The translations under genes and the position numbers were made by a program. A DNA stretch of 64,000 nt from Herbiconiux aconitum (GTDB lineage: Bacteria; Actinomycetota; Actinomycetes; Actinomycetales; Microbacteriaceae): positions 1,054,001 to 1,118,000 of the forward strand of contig NZ_JANLCM010000002.1 of assembly GCF_024979235.1 (NCBI RefSeq), written 5' to 3'. The notes below the pieces were generated by a model, which was not told the origin of the DNA, did no database searches, and was given only the letters and a program-made list of their open reading frames with translations. Below are positions 1 through 10,648 of this stretch, piece after piece; position 1 is the stretch's first letter, and each line of letters begins with the position of its first letter.

Positions 1-3000
1 CGGTGAGCGAGTCGACGAAGGTGGCCGGCGCGTAATCGGTCTCGCCGGTGTTCGTGAGCGTGACCGTGTAGGTCACGATCTCTCCGGCGGCGACGCTCGT
101 CACGTCGGAGGCCTTCGTGATGGCCAGAGCGGGCACGAGAACCTGCACCACGGTCAGGCAGGCCGAGGTCGTGCTGCCGGGCGGGCAGGTGCTGCCGGGT
201 GCCGACGACTCCACGGAGTTCGTCATCGCCTTGTCTCCGAGGTCGGGGTCGTCGACCGTGATGCTGTAGCGGATGGTCGCGCTCGCTCCGATCGCCAGGT
301 CGCCGGTCCAGCTGAGTACGGGCGATGCGAACTGGAGCGTGCCGCTCGAGGCCGTCGCGTCGCCGCCGTAGACGGCGTCCGTCAACACGCCGGCGAGGGA
401 GTCCGAGACGACCGCGGCCGTGTAGAACGTCTCGCCGGTGTTGGTGATCACGATCGTGTAGCCCATCGACTCCCCCGGGGTGACGGTCGCTGCATCCGCT
501 GTCTTGATGATCGTGAGCTGCGGCACCAGCACGGCGACGGACACGGTGCACGACGGGTCGGTGCTGCTCGGGGAGCACGTGCTGCCGGCATCCTCGCCGA
601 CGACGGCGCTCGTGAGCACCCGGTCGCCCTCGTCCGGATCGTCGACGATGGCCGCAAAGGTGATGACGGCGGTCTGACCCACGAGGAGGCCTCCGGTCCA
701 GGTCACGTCGCCATCGACGACCTGGGCCACACCGACCGTCGCGTTCGTGGCTCCATCGATGCGCCCGTCGTCGACAACGCCGGCGAGCGAGGCGTGCACG
801 GTCGCGGCCGGGTAGGCGGTCTGCCCCACGTTCGCCACCGTGATGGTGAACACGACGCGACTGCCCGGCGCGGTGGTGGTCTCGGATGCGGCGATGTCGA
901 TGGCGAGCCCCGGCACGAGCACGGCGACGGTGCTGGTGCAGCCGTCGACGCTGCAGACTGTCCCGGGTTCGGCCGAAGCGACCGTGGTGGTGAGGGTGAG
1001 GTTGCCGAGGTCGGGGTCGTCGACGACGAGGGCATAGACGATCGTGGCGGACTGCCCCACAGCGAGGTTGCCGGTCCACGCCAGGGTGGATTCGGCCGCC
1101 ACGAACACCACGGTCCCCCTGCTGGCGGTGGTGCTCGCCGTCGACGGAGCGGCGGTGTCGTCGAGCGCCCCGGCGAGCAGCACCGCGACCTCTGCGCCCA
1201 CGTAGTCGGTCTGACCCGTGTTGCTGATGGTGACGGTGTAGCCGACGGATGCGCCCGGCATCGTCGTGGTCATATCGGCCACCACGGAGAGCTCGAGCCC
1301 CGGCACCAGCACGGTCACGATGTTCGAGCACGTCGCGCCGCCGCCACCGGGTCGACAGGTATTGCCGAGCTCCGTGGAGCTCACCGAGGTCACCATCTCC
1401 CGGTCGCCCGGGTCGGGGTCGTCGACCCGGATGACGTGTGTGATGACGACCTCGTCGCCGACTCCGAGATCGCCCGTCCAGCGCAGGGTCGGGCCGGTCA
1501 GCACCAGGGCGCCCCGATCGGCGGTGCCCGACTCGTAGATGCCGTCGTCGAGCGCCCCGTTGAGCGCGATGGTGACGGATGCCGCGGTGTACGGCGTCTG
1601 CCCCGTGTTGCGGGCGGTGGTCGTGTACGTCACGAGCGACCCGGGCGCAGCGGTGGAGGTGTCGGCGGTCGTGCTGATGGTGAGCGCCGGCAGCAGCACG
1701 GTTACCGAGGTGGTGCACCGCGCATCCGCCGAACCCACCGGGCAGTTGTTCGCGATGGCGTCGGTGCTGAAGACCGTGCTCACGACGCCGTCGCCGGCCG
1801 GCGGATCGATGACCGTCACCGATCCGGTGACCGTCACCGTCTGCCCCACGTCGATGGTGCCCGTCCACACGACCTTTCCCGAGCCGGCAACCAGGATCAG
1901 GCTGCCGGAGTCGGCCGTGGCGTCTCCGTTGTAGACCGCGTCGTCGAGGGCGCCGACGAAACTGTCGCTGATCGTAACGTCGGTGTAAGGCACCTGGCCG
2001 GTGTTGATGAACGTTCCGGTGTACCGGATGACGTCGGTGGGCTTGGCGGTCGCCACGTCGACGCTGTTCACCAGCTCGAGACTCGCGATCGGAACCGAGG
2101 TGGAGCATCGGGGATCGGTGGCCGTCAGCTGGCAGTTGTTGCCGATGTCGGCGGACACGACGGTCTGCTCGAGACGGTACGTTCCCGACGGCTGATCGAC
2201 GACGGTCACGGCATAGGTGATGGTCGTCGAGGCGCCGACGGCGAGTGTGCCGGTCCAACTCAGCGTCTCGTCGCTCACGGTGACCGAACCGGATGTCGCT
2301 GCCGCAGCCGTCGTGAGCACGGCGTTGCTCAGAACGCCTCCGAGGTCGACCGTGAGATCAGCGGGAGGGTAGGCCACCTGTCCGGTGTTCGTGGCGACGA
2401 TCGTGTAGGTGACGGTCGCTCCTGGCTGCGTGCTGGAGGCATCCGTCGCCGAGGTGATCGTGAGGGCCGGGGTGAGCACAGCTGTCGTGACGCGGCACGC
2501 AGCGTTGCTGCTGGCGGGCGTGCACGTGCTGCCGACATCGGCTGATGAGACCGCATTGATCATGATCTTGTCGCCCGTGGCCGGGTTCAGCGCCGAGGTG
2601 GAATAGGTGATGAGCGCGCTCTGGCCGACGGCGAGGTCGCCCTCCCAGCTGAGAACGGGGGTGTCGAACGCGACTGTGCCGACGGTCGCCGTGGCGTCGT
2701 CGTTGTAGCTCGCGTCGTCGAGAACGCCGATCAGCGAGTCGGTGAAGGTCGCGCCCTGATACGGAGTCTGCCCGGTGTTGGTGACGGTGATCGTGTACAC
2801 CGCACTGCTACCGGGTACGACGAACGGCACATTCGCGGTCTTCGTGATGGTGAGTCCGGGCAGCAGCACCGGAACGGCCGCCGTGCAGCGGCTGTCGGTG
2901 CCGGCCGGCGGGCAGGTGTTGCCGAGCGCGGTCGAGACGAGGGTTCCGGTCACGAGCTTGTTGCCCGGGTCGGGGTTCTTCACGGTGAGGGTTCCGGTGA

Positions 3001-6000
3001 CGGTCACCGTTTCGCCGACCGGGATGTCGCCGGTCCAGACGATTCCCGTGGCGGTCAGCACGAGGGTGCCGGAGGTCGCCGTCTGATTGCCGTCGGGAGT
3101 GGCGTCGTCGGTCGTGTCGGCGCTCGACGCGCTCACAGTGATGCCCTCGTAGTCGACGGCTCCCGTGTTGGTGAACGTGCCGGTGAGGTGGATGACCGAG
3201 CCCGGAGTCGTCGACGCCTCCGTGTAGTGCTGCTCGATCAGAAGGGCGGCGATGGGCACCGTGCTCGTGCAACGCGGGTCGGTGCTGTCGGCGACGCAGT
3301 TGTTGCTCGTGGCGACCGACGTCGAGGTGACCGTGCCGGAGAGCGTCTGCTCGTCGGCCACGACACCATCCACCGTCACGGAGTAGGTGATGGTCTCCGT
3401 TCCCCCGGCCGGAACGGAACCCGACCAGACGAGGTTCGGGGTGGTGAAGTCCACGGTGCCCGTCGTGGCCCCGGCGTCGTCGTTGTAGGTGGCGTTGTCG
3501 AGAACGTCGGCGAGCGGGTCGGTGAACTCCGCCGGGATGGTCGAGGCGCTCGAGTTCGTGACGGTGACCGTGTAGACGACGACCGCGCCGGCGACGGTCG
3601 ACTGCACGTCGGCGGTCTTGTCGAAGGTGAGACTGACCGAGTCGGTCACGGCGACGACCGCGGTGCAGCGGGAGTCGACGCCGGCCTCCGCGCAGTTGCT
3701 GCCCGTGTTCGAGGAGACGACGGTGTTGCTCAGGCTGTGATCGCCCGAGGAGGGATTGTCGATGACCACCGAGTAGGTGATGGTGGCCGACGCGGTGGGA
3801 GCCAGGCTCCCGCTCCAGGTGATGGTGCCGACGGAGTAGTCGACGGTGCCGCTCGTGGCCTGAAGACTGGCGGGGACATAGGCGGCGTCGTCGAGCACTC
3901 CGGCGAGGGAGTCGGTGAACGCTGCCGCGCCGTAAGGCGTCTGGCCGGAGTTGGTCACGACGACGGTGTAGTCCACCTCGGTTCCGAGAGTGGCGTTGTG
4001 CGCGTCGGCGGTCTTCACGATGGTGAGACCCGGGGTGAGCACGACAACGGTCGTGCGGCAGGCCGCCGAGCCGCTCGCGGGAGCGCAGCTGCTGCCGACC
4101 GATGCCGAACTGATCGAGGTGATCATCGTCTTGTCGCCCGACACCGGGTCGTTCAGGGTGACCGAGTAGCTGATGGTGACGGTGCCGCCCACCGCGATGG
4201 GACCTTGCCAGGTGAGCGACGGCGCCGCGTAGTCGACCGCGCCCGCGGTAGCGGTCGCATCGCCGTTGTAGGCTGCGTCGTCGAGCACACCGGCGAGGGC
4301 CGCGGTGAGGTCGGCCGAGGCATACGGCGTCTGTCCCGTGTTCACCAAGGTGATGGTGTATCCGACGATGGCCCCGGGAACGGCGGTCGACGAGCTGGCG
4401 GCGGTGGTGATGGTGAGGCCCGGAACCACGACCGCGAGGTGCGAGGTGCAGCGGGCATCCGACCCGCCGACCGGGCAGTTGTTGCCGGGCGCCGACGACT
4501 GCAGGGTGCCGGTGACGTCGCGGTTTCCGGTGGGTGGGTCGATGATGCGCACTCCACCCGTGATGGTGACTACCCCGCCGACCGGGATGCTGCCCGTCCA
4601 GGTGATCGCGCTCGCGGTCAGCGACAGCGTGCCCGACGACGCCGTCTGATCGCCGACGGGAACCGCGTCGTCGGAGGAGTCGGCACGGAGGGTCGACACC
4701 GAGATGCCGGTCAAGGGAACGGTGCCGGTGTTCGTGAACGTCGCCGTGAGCGTCACCGTGGATCCGGGAGTCGCACTCGCCTGCGAGAAGCTCTGTTCGA
4801 GCAGGAGCCGGGCGATCGGGATGCTGCTGGTGCAGCGTGCGTCACCGGCACCGGCCGGGCAGGTGCTGCCCGCGGTGCCTGAGACCGCCGTGTTCGCGAG
4901 CAGGTTGTCGCCACCGGGCGCGACATTCACGAGCACCGAGTACGTGATGGTGGCGACGGCTCCCGGAGAAAGGGCGCCGGTCCAGCTCACCGCCGATGCG
5001 GCGTAGCTCGCGGAGCCCGTGTCGGTCGAGAGATCGTCGTTGTAGGCCGCGTCGTCGAGCACACCGGAGAGGGAGTCGGTGACCGTGGCGGCCGTGTAGG
5101 CGGTGGGGCCGCTGTTCGTCACGGTCACCGTGTAGCCGACGTTCGCGCCCGGAACGGTGGTGACGGCATCCGCTGTCTTCACGATGGTGAGGCTCGGAAC
5201 CAGCACGTCGACAGTGCTGGTGCAGCGCGAATCGGTGCTGCCGGTGGGGCAGTTGTTGCCGGGCGCGGCCGAGCTCACGGTGTTGATGAGGCGCTTGTCG
5301 CCGGGCGCCGGGTCGAGCACCTCGACCGGATAGCTCACGGTGGCGCTCTCGCCCGGAGCGAGCGTGCCCGTCCAGGTCAGCACGGTCGACACATAAGCGA
5401 GGATGCCGGTGCTGGCCGAGGCGTCGGCCGGGTCGAACGACGCGTCGGTGAGCACGGTCGCGAGGTGGTCGTCGACCGCGGCATCGGTGTAGGTGGTCTC
5501 GCCGGTGTTGGTGATCTGAATGGTGTACTCGACGGTTGCGCCCGGGCTGACCGTCGAGGTGTTCGCAGTCTTGCTGATGACGAGGCCTGGCACCAGAACG
5601 GTCACCGAAGCCGCGCATCCGGTGTTCGCCGAGAGCGGGGGGCAGGTACTGCCGGCCGCCACCGACGAGGTGCGGATGACCAGAGACCGGTCTCCGGTGT
5701 CGGGATCGGCGACGGTCAGCGACAGTGAGAGCGACGCGGTCGCCGAGCCGCCGGGTGCGAGGGAGAGCGTCCAGGTGAGGTCGCCGTTCGCATCGAGGTT
5801 CAGGCCGCCGGCCGTCGCGGCGGCGTCGAAGTTGTAGGTGGCGTCATCCAGGGCCCCGGCGAGGTCGAGCGTGACGGGGAGCGCGTTGTAGGCGGTCTGA
5901 CCCGTGTTGGTGACGGTGGCCGTGTAGTTCACCACCGAACCGGGGGAGGTCGTGGCCGTGTCGAACGAGCTGCTGAACGAAAGGCCGGGCACGAGCACGT

Positions 6001-7600
6001 CGACTCGGGTCGCGCAGGCCGGGTCGCTGCCGTCGACCGGGCAGTTCGCGCCCGCAGCGGTCGTGCTGACCGTGCTGAGGAGTGCGAAGTCACCGGTGTC
6101 GGGATCGTGCACCGTCACCGTGTAGGTGATGGTGACCGTGGCGCCCACCGCCAAGTTCCCGGTCCACTCGAGGGTGGAGCCGGTGAACGATGTGTCTCCG
6201 CTCGAGGCGCTGGCGTCGTTGCTGTAGGTGGCGTCGTCGACCACGCCGGCGAGCTGATTCGCCACGGTGATGCCGTTTTGCGGAGTCTGGCCCGAATTCA
6301 CCGCCGTCAGGGTGTAACGCACCACCGAACCGGGCGTGGTGGTGGCTCCGTCCGCCGAGGTCGAGACCGTCACGGCGGGCACGCGCACCTGCACCGTCGT
6401 GGCGCAGGCCGGGCCCGACCCTCCGGGCAGGCAGGTCGATCCCGGCGCCGAGGATGTCGTGCTCGTCGACAGCACTCCGTCGCCGGTGCCGGTGCCGTTC
6501 GGCAGCACCGTGACGGATGCGGTGACGGTGACCTCCGCGCCGATCGGGAGGGCACCCGTCCAGGTGATGGTCTTGGCGGTCGCGTCGTAGACAGCAGTGC
6601 CTCCCCCACTGAGGGTGACGTCGCCGTCGTAGGTGGCGTCATCCAGCGCCTCGTCGAGAGCGAGCACGACGCTGGTGCCGGCGGGATAGGCGGTCTGGCC
6701 GGTGTTGCTGATCGTCGTGGTGTAGGCGACGGTCGCACCGGGGGTCGTCGTCGCGGCGGGGTCGGCGGTCGTGGCGATCGCCAGTGCGGGCACCAGCACC
6801 GGCACCGTGCTGGTGCATTGTGCCGCGGGCGACACTGCTGGGCAGGGCGTGCCGGCCGATGAGGAGACGACCGTGTTGCGCAAGGTGCGGTCGCCCGCAT
6901 CCGGATTCGACACGGTGATCGAGTAGGTGACCGTGACGGAGGCGCCCACCGCGAGCGGCCCCGACCAGTTCAGCACCTGACCGGAGTAGGAGACGTTGCC
7001 GGATGTCGACGCACCGTCGAGGTTGTAGTTCGCGTCGTCGAGCACACCGGCGAGGTTGTCGGCCAGCGCGGCCGGAGCGTATGCCGTCTGGCCGGTGTTG
7101 GTGACCACGATGCTGTAGTGCACGACCTGGCCGGGCGTCGCGGTCGCCGCATCGGCTGTTTTCACGATGGAGAGGCCCGGAACCGTGACGGTCGAGGTGC
7201 ATCGGGCATCCGTGCCGCCCGCCGCGCAGTTCGTGCCGAGGGTCGACGAGGTGACGGTGTTGGTGAGGATGCGGTTGCCGGTGACCGGGTTCGTCACGGT
7301 GACGCCGTAAGTGATGGTGACGGTGGCGCCGGCGGCGATGGTTCCCGACCAGTTGACCGTGGAGGACGAGTAGCTCACCGCACCACTCGTCGCCGTGGCG
7401 TCGGCGTTGTAGGCGGCGTCGTCGAGCACCCCGGAGAGCAGGTCGGCGAGGGCTACGTTCGGCACGGCGGCGCTGCCCGTGTTGGTGGCGGTGATCGTAT
7501 AGGTCACGACCCCGCCCGCGGCGACAGACGACACGTCGGCCGACTTCACGATCACGATGGGCCCGACACTAGTCACGAGGCTGACCGACCGGGAGGTGCT
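1..7600 (-). repeat. Array of about 19-20 DUF11 protein repeats (about 390 bp period)
   Basis: The NTG-encoding segment recurs near 42, 434, 822, 1212, 1603, 1996, 2382, 2773, 3166, 3550, 3947, 4336, 4726, 5112, 5503, 5904, 6290, 6700, 7096 and 7480. Spacing is 384-410 bp. The copies are diverged at the DNA level but keep protein-level features: an N-terminal D(D)A-Y stretch, LxWTG, the C-x8-C pair and the NTG strand. The length variation is in multiples of three, as expected for a selected coding array. Confidence 0.85.
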
Positions 7601-10600
7601 CTTGCCGTTGGCGTCGACGACCGTCACCCTGAAGGCCGACGTGCCGGTCGTGGTCGGGGTGCCGGTGAGCATTCCCGTGCTCGCTCCGAGAGAGAGGCCG
7701 GGCGGCAAAGCACCCGCGGTCGTCGACCAGGTGAGCGGCAGCGTCCCGCCGGCGACGTCGAGGGAGATGCTGTACGCGACGCCGACCTGCGCGGGCGGTG
7801 GCGTCGCGAACGTGAATGTGGGCAGGGCCACGATGATGATGGTGACCGTCGTGGAGGCGACCTGGCCGAACGCATCCGTCGCGGCCACGGTGACGGCGAA
7901 ATTTCCCGCGGCGGTCGGCGTGCCGGTGATGGCACCGGTCGCGGCGTCGATGCCGACGCCGGGCGGCAGGCCACCGGCGCTGATCGCCCAGGCGAACGGC
8001 CCGGTGCCGCCGGACACCGTCGGCTGTTGCGCGAACGCGACGCTCACCTCGCCCGGGGCCGGCGTGAAGCTCAGGATGGGGGTGGCCGCGATGACCAGCG
8101 TCACGGCTTTGCTCGCGGTCTGGCCGCTCGCATCCACGATCTGAACGGTGAAGGTGGAGGTTCCCGCCGTGGTGGGGGTTCCGCTCAGCAGACCAGTGCT
8201 CGCGCCCAAGGTGATACCCGGCGGCAACGAGCCGGCGGTGACCGACCAGGTGAAGGGCGAGGTACCGTTCGTCACGGTCAGCTGCCGGGAGTAGGGCACG
8301 CCGACTTGGCCCGAGGGCGGAGCCGGGAAGGTGAGTGTGGGTGACACGTTCGGAACGACCGCGCCCGAGCGGGTGGAGGGCGCTCCGGTGCCGGCGGCGT
8401 TCTGGGCGGCGACGGTGAACGTGTACGACGTGCCCGGTGTCAGTGCGGTGACGGTCTGGGTGGTGCCGGCTCCGGTGAAGTTCCGCGGCGTCTGAGCCAC
8501 GTTGTTGACATACGGGGTGACCACGTAACCGGTGATCGCGCTGCTGCCGTTCGACGGCGTCGTCCAGGTGAGCACTGCTGAGGAGTCACCGGCTGTGGCC
8601 GCCGTGATCGTCGGAGGACCCGGCACCGTGTAGGGAACGGCGACGGCCGATTTCGGGCTGGCGGGCGAGGTTCCGTAGGCGTTGGTGGCGGTGACGACGA
8701 AGGTGTAGGAACCTCCGACAGTCAGGCCCGTAAAGGTGCGTGACAGCACGGTCGGCCCCACCTCCACCGGGGTTCCGGCGACGGTGCCGAGGTACGGGGT
8801 CACCGTGTAAGAGGTGATGGCGCTTCCGTTGTTGGCAGGAGCGACCCAGGTGGTGGTGGCGCTGGTGACACCTGCTGTGGCGGCCGGGGCCGCGAGGGTG
8901 GCGGGAGCGGAGGCGTAGGTGTAGGCGGCCGCGGACGCCAGCCCCGACGTCACGACGGTGATCGAGACGGCGCTCGCGGCAGTGCGGGCGGGCATCGACG
9001 AGATGGTGATGACCGTGCCCGACTGGGTGAAGCATCCGGTAGCGGCAACTCCCCCGGGACACGGGAGCAGCACCACCGGAGTCGCGGCGGCCTGTTCCGC
9101 CGTGGTGCCGATCTCGACCGCGGTGGCGTCGTCGGTGTTCGTGCCGGTGAGCGTCACGGAATCCCCGCCGGACACGGGCCCGATGGCGGGCGAGGCGGTG
9201 ACGGCCGACGGCGTCGTCGGCAGCGTGCCGGGAGTGGTGACGGTGACCGTGTCGGGGTTGGCATCCGCCGACGACACCCGGGCGACGGAGGAGTTCTGCA
9301 CGATTGCGGCCGACATGCTCGCACTCGTGACGATGCCGACCACGGTGATGACGGGCAGAGTGGTGCCGTTGGCGAAGGTCGAGGCGCTCGTGGTGCAGGT
9401 GACGGTCTGCCCGACCGGTGTCTGGCAGACCCACCCGGTGCCGTACGCCCCGACCGGAACCACCCCGGAGGGGGTCGTCTGGGTCATGGAGATGGGGGCG
9501 GCCTCGTCGGTACCCACCTGCACGCTCGGCGTGATGGTGTACGTCACCGGAGCGCCCGGGGCCGGGTTCGCCGCGGTATAGCTCGTCGAAGCCACACCGA
9601 GCTGCGCCACCGGATTGAATGTGAGCACCTTCACGTCGGAGGCCTCGTGAGTGTCGATCACCGACCCCGTCGACCCCACGAAAGCGAAGGCGAGCTGACG
9701 GGGCACGCCGTCGGCGTTGAGCCAGCTCGAGGAGGGGTACAGAGTCGGTGAGACCGACGGCAGCGGCCCGGCCAGAGTTCGCACGGCCTGACCCACCGGC
9801 GTCACCACGACTTTGTAGGTCTTCGGATCGACGGTGACACCGGTGGTCGAGGTGAACGCGGTGGCTGTCGGGTTGATCAGAACCTGCACCGGCACCACGG
9901 AGCCAGCGCGAGTCGGCGCCCGCAAGGGGATCCGGGACGCCGGCGTGCCGGTATAGGTCGTCGTCAGTCCGCAGTACCCGGCCGAGTTGGTGCCCGGGCC
10001 GCGCACGACGACTGCCCCCGGTACCGTCGTGGTGAGATTCGGCACGGTGGGGCATCCGGTTCCTTGGAAGGTGGGATTGCTGAAGTTGCCGAAGACGTCG
10101 AGACCGACGCCCAGGTAGGCGTTCGGAAGCCCCTTGATCGTTCCCGCCGGGCTGTAGCCCAGGGAGCCACCGGTCGGGCCGATGGTGGTCGGCGCTGCGG
10201 GGTTCGTCGGATTGACCGCGGCCAACAGGAACGACATGCCGTCGCCCCCGTTGCCGCCCCACTGATAGGAGTTGAAGGTCACGTCGAGCCCGTTGGAGGT
10301 GGGGAAACTCGTCTCGCCGAACACGCCGCCGATCAGGTTCGTGCCGGTGGCCGTGAGGCGGAGCTTTCCCGATCCTTGAGGGTCGGATGCTCCCGCGCAG
10401 GAGAAGAGCGGCCGCGTCGCACTGTTGCCCGACGCCGTCAGGCACACGGTGTTCGTGCCGCTCGTGGGCGTCGGCACGACGACCGAACCGACGCCGTCGA
10501 CCGTGCGGTTGTTGAACGCATTCTGGAACAGGATCGTGCCCGCCGCCGATGCCGACATCGGATTCAACACGCTGATGACTGCGGTCAGGAGCGCTGTCGT

Positions 10601-10648
10601 CGCGACCATCGCGACGAACCTCTTGTGGAAGGGTGCCCGGTCACCCAT
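1..10648 (-). CDS. Giant secreted lectin/DUF11-repeat surface protein (partial, C-terminus off window)
   Basis: The frame opens at an ATG at 10648 and spot checks near 9600, 8000, 5500, 2000 and 30 are all in frame, so at least 3,549 codons lie here and the stop is beyond position 1. Order of domains: signal peptide (about 1-36, ending SASAAG), L-type lectin-like domain (about 37-345), a DUF11-like stretch (346-475), an IPT/TIG-like domain (476-575), two fibronectin type III domains (580-765), three putative-Ig (He_PIG) domains (770-1026), then about 19-20 DUF11 repeats of roughly 130 residues to the edge. Each repeat carries a YTVTVTNTG-like strand and most carry a C-x8-C pair. The start overlaps the stop of the upstream gene (ATGGGTGA), so translation is probably coupled. 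Role inferred: a long stalk presenting an N-terminal carbohydrate-binding head. The anchor is not visible. Confidence 0.85.
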   Translation of the reverse strand, partial: MGDRAPFHKRFVAMVATTALLTAVISVLNPMSASAAGTILFQNAFNNRTVDGVGSVVVPTPTSGTNTVCLTASGNSATRPLFSCAGASDPQGSGKLRLTATGTNLIGGVFGETSFPTSNGLDVTFNSYQWGGNGGDGMSFLLAAVNPTNPAAPTTIGPTGGSLGYSPAGTIKGLPNAYLGVGLDVFGNFSNPTFQGTGCPTVPNLTTTVPGAVVVRGPGTNSAGYCGLTTTYTGTPASRIPLRAPTRAGSVVPVQVLINPTATAFTSTTGVTVDPKTYKVVVTPVGQAVRTLAGPLPSVSPTLYPSSSWLNADGVPRQLAFAFVGSTGSVIDTHEASDVKVLTFNPVAQLGVASTSYTAANPAPGAPVTYTITPSVQVGTDEAAPISMTQTTPSGVVPVGAYGTGWVCQTPVGQTVTCTTSASTFANGTTLPVITVVGIVTSASMSAAIVQNSSVARVSSADANPDTVTVTTPGTLPTTPSAVTASPAIGPVSGGDSVTLTGTNTDDATAVEIGTTAEQAAATPVVLLPCPGGVAATGCFTQSGTVITISSMPARTAASAVSITVVTSGLASAAAYTYASAPATLAAPAATAGVTSATTTWVAPANNGSAITSYTVTPYLGTVAGTPVEVGPTVLSRTFTGLTVGGSYTFVVTATNAYGTSPASPKSAVAVPYTVPGPPTITAATAGDSSAVLTWTTPSNGSSAITGYVVTPYVNNVAQTPRNFTGAGTTQTVTALTPGTSYTFTVAAQNAAGTGAPSTRSGAVVPNVSPTLTFPAPPSGQVGVPYSRQLTVTNGTSPFTWSVTAGSLPPGITLGASTGLLSGTPTTAGTSTFTVQIVDASGQTASKAVTLVIAATPILSFTPAPGEVSVAFAQQPTVSGGTGPFAWAISAGGLPPGVGIDAATGAITGTPTAAGNFAVTVAATDAFGQVASTTVTIIIVALPTFTFATPPPAQVGVAYSISLDVAGGTLPLTWSTTAGALPPGLSLGASTGMLTGTPTTTGTSAFRVTVVDANGKSTSRSVSLVTSVGPIVIVKSADVSSVAAGGVVTYTITATNTGSAAVPNVALADLLSGVLDDAAYNADATATSGAVSYSSSTVNWSGTIAAGATVTITYGVTVTNPVTGNRILTNTVTSSTLGTNCAAGGTDARCTSTVTVPGLSIVKTADAATATPGQVVHYSIVVTNTGQTAYAPAALADNLAGVLDDANYNLDGASTSGNVSYSGQVLNWSGPLAVGASVTVTYSITVSNPDAGDRTLRNTVVSSSAGTPCPAVSPAAQCTSTVPVLVPALAIATTADPAATTTPGATVAYTTTISNTGQTAYPAGTSVVLALDEALDDATYDGDVTLSGGGTAVYDATAKTITWTGALPIGAEVTVTASVTVLPNGTGTGDGVLSTSTTSSAPGSTCLPGGSGPACATTVQVRVPAVTVSTSADGATTTPGSVVRYTLTAVNSGQTPQNGITVANQLAGVVDDATYSNDASASSGDTSFTGSTLEWTGNLAVGATVTITYTVTVHDPDTGDFALLSTVSTTAAGANCPVDGSDPACATRVDVLVPGLSFSSSFDTATTSPGSVVNYTATVTNTGQTAYNALPVTLDLAGALDDATYNFDAAATAGGLNLDANGDLTWTLSLAPGGSATASLSLSLTVADPDTGDRSLVIRTSSVAAGSTCPPLSANTGCAASVTVLVPGLVISKTANTSTVSPGATVEYTIQITNTGETTYTDAAVDDHLATVLTDASFDPADASASTGILAYVSTVLTWTGTLAPGESATVSYPVEVLDPAPGDKRLINTVSSAAPGNNCPTGSTDSRCTSTVDVLVPSLTIVKTADAVTTVPGANVGYTVTVTNSGPTAYTAATVTDSLSGVLDDAAYNDDLSTDTGSASYAASAVSWTGALSPGAVATITYSVLVNVAPGGDNLLANTAVSGTAGSTCPAGAGDARCTSSIPIARLLLEQSFSQASATPGSTVTLTATFTNTGTVPLTGISVSTLRADSSDDAVPVGDQTASSGTLSLTASAITWTGSIPVGGVVTITGGVRIIDPPTGNRDVTGTLQSSAPGNNCPVGGSDARCTSHLAVVVPGLTITTAASSSTAVPGAIVGYTITLVNTGQTPYASADLTAALAGVLDDAAYNGDATATAGAVDYAAPSLTWQGPIAVGGTVTISYSVTLNDPVSGDKTMITSISSASVGSSCAPASGSAACRTTVVVLTPGLTIVKTADAHNATLGTEVDYTVVVTNSGQTPYGAAAFTDSLAGVLDDAAYVPASLQATSGTVDYSVGTITWSGSLAPTASATITYSVVIDNPSSGDHSLSNTVVSSNTGSNCAEAGVDSRCTAVVAVTDSVSLTFDKTADVQSTVAGAVVVYTVTVTNSSASTIPAEFTDPLADVLDNATYNDDAGATTGTVDFTTPNLVWSGSVPAGGTETITYSVTVDGVVADEQTLSGTVTSTSVATSNNCVADSTDPRCTSTVPIAALLIEQHYTEASTTPGSVIHLTGTFTNTGAVDYEGITVSASSADTTDDATPDGNQTATSGTLVLTATGIVWTGDIPVGETVTVTGTLTVKNPDPGNKLVTGTLVSTALGNTCPPAGTDSRCTAAVPVLLPGLTITKTANVPFVVPGSSAVYTITVTNTGQTPYQGATFTDSLIGVLDDASYNDDATATVGTVAFDTPVLSWEGDLAVGQSALITYSTSALNPATGDKIMINAVSSADVGSTCTPASSNAACRVTTAVLTPALTITSATDASSTQPGATVTYTIVATNTGQVAYPPADLTVDLGGVLSNAVLTTAAAATSGSVTVSDETLSWTGTLAVGASTTITYAVTVVDQPSGTYRLEQTVVSADIGNNCQLTATDPRCSTSVPIASLELVNSVDVATAKPTDVIRYTGTFINTGQVPYTDVTISDSFVGALDDAVYNGDATADSGSLILVAGSGKVVWTGTIDVGQTVTVTGSVTVIDPPAGDGVVSTVFSTDAIANNCPVGSADARCTTSVTVLLPALTISTTADTSTAAPGSLVTYTTTARNTGQTPYTAASVTIALNGALDDGIYESGTADRGALVLTGPTLRWTGDLGVGDEVVITHVIRVDDPDPGDREMVTSVSSTELGNTCRPGGGGATCSNIVTVLVPGLELSVVADMTTTMPGASVGYTVTISNTGQTDYVGAEVAVLLAGALDDTAAPSTASTTASRGTVVFVAAESTLAWTGNLAVGQSATIVYALVVDDPDLGNLTLTTTVASAEPGTVCSVDGCTSTVAVLVPGLAIDIAASETTTAPGSRVVFTITVANVGQTAYPAATVHASLAGVVDDGRIDGATNATVGVAQVVDGDVTWTGGLLVGQTAVITFAAIVDDPDEGDRVLTSAVVGEDAGSTCSPSSTDPSCTVSVAVLVPQLTIIKTADAATVTPGESMGYTIVITNTGETFYTAAVVSDSLAGVLTDAVYGGDATASSGTLQFASPVLSWTGDLAIGASATIRYSITVDDPDLGDKAMTNSVESSAPGSTCPPGSTTSACLTVVQVLVPALAITKASDVTSVAAGEIVTYTVTLTNTGETDYAPATFVDSLT

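Noticed and set aside
794..4882. Very long open frames on the plus strand with Arg/Gly/His-rich products over the DUF11 array
   Set aside because: They are antisense to the clearly coding minus frame. The composition is that of GC-rich shadow frames, with no domain.
1..7600. Regular 390-bp spacing considered as a possible CRISPR or DNA satellite
   Set aside because: The periodicity is in a translated protein repeat with diverged DNA. It lacks identical short repeats and unique spacers.
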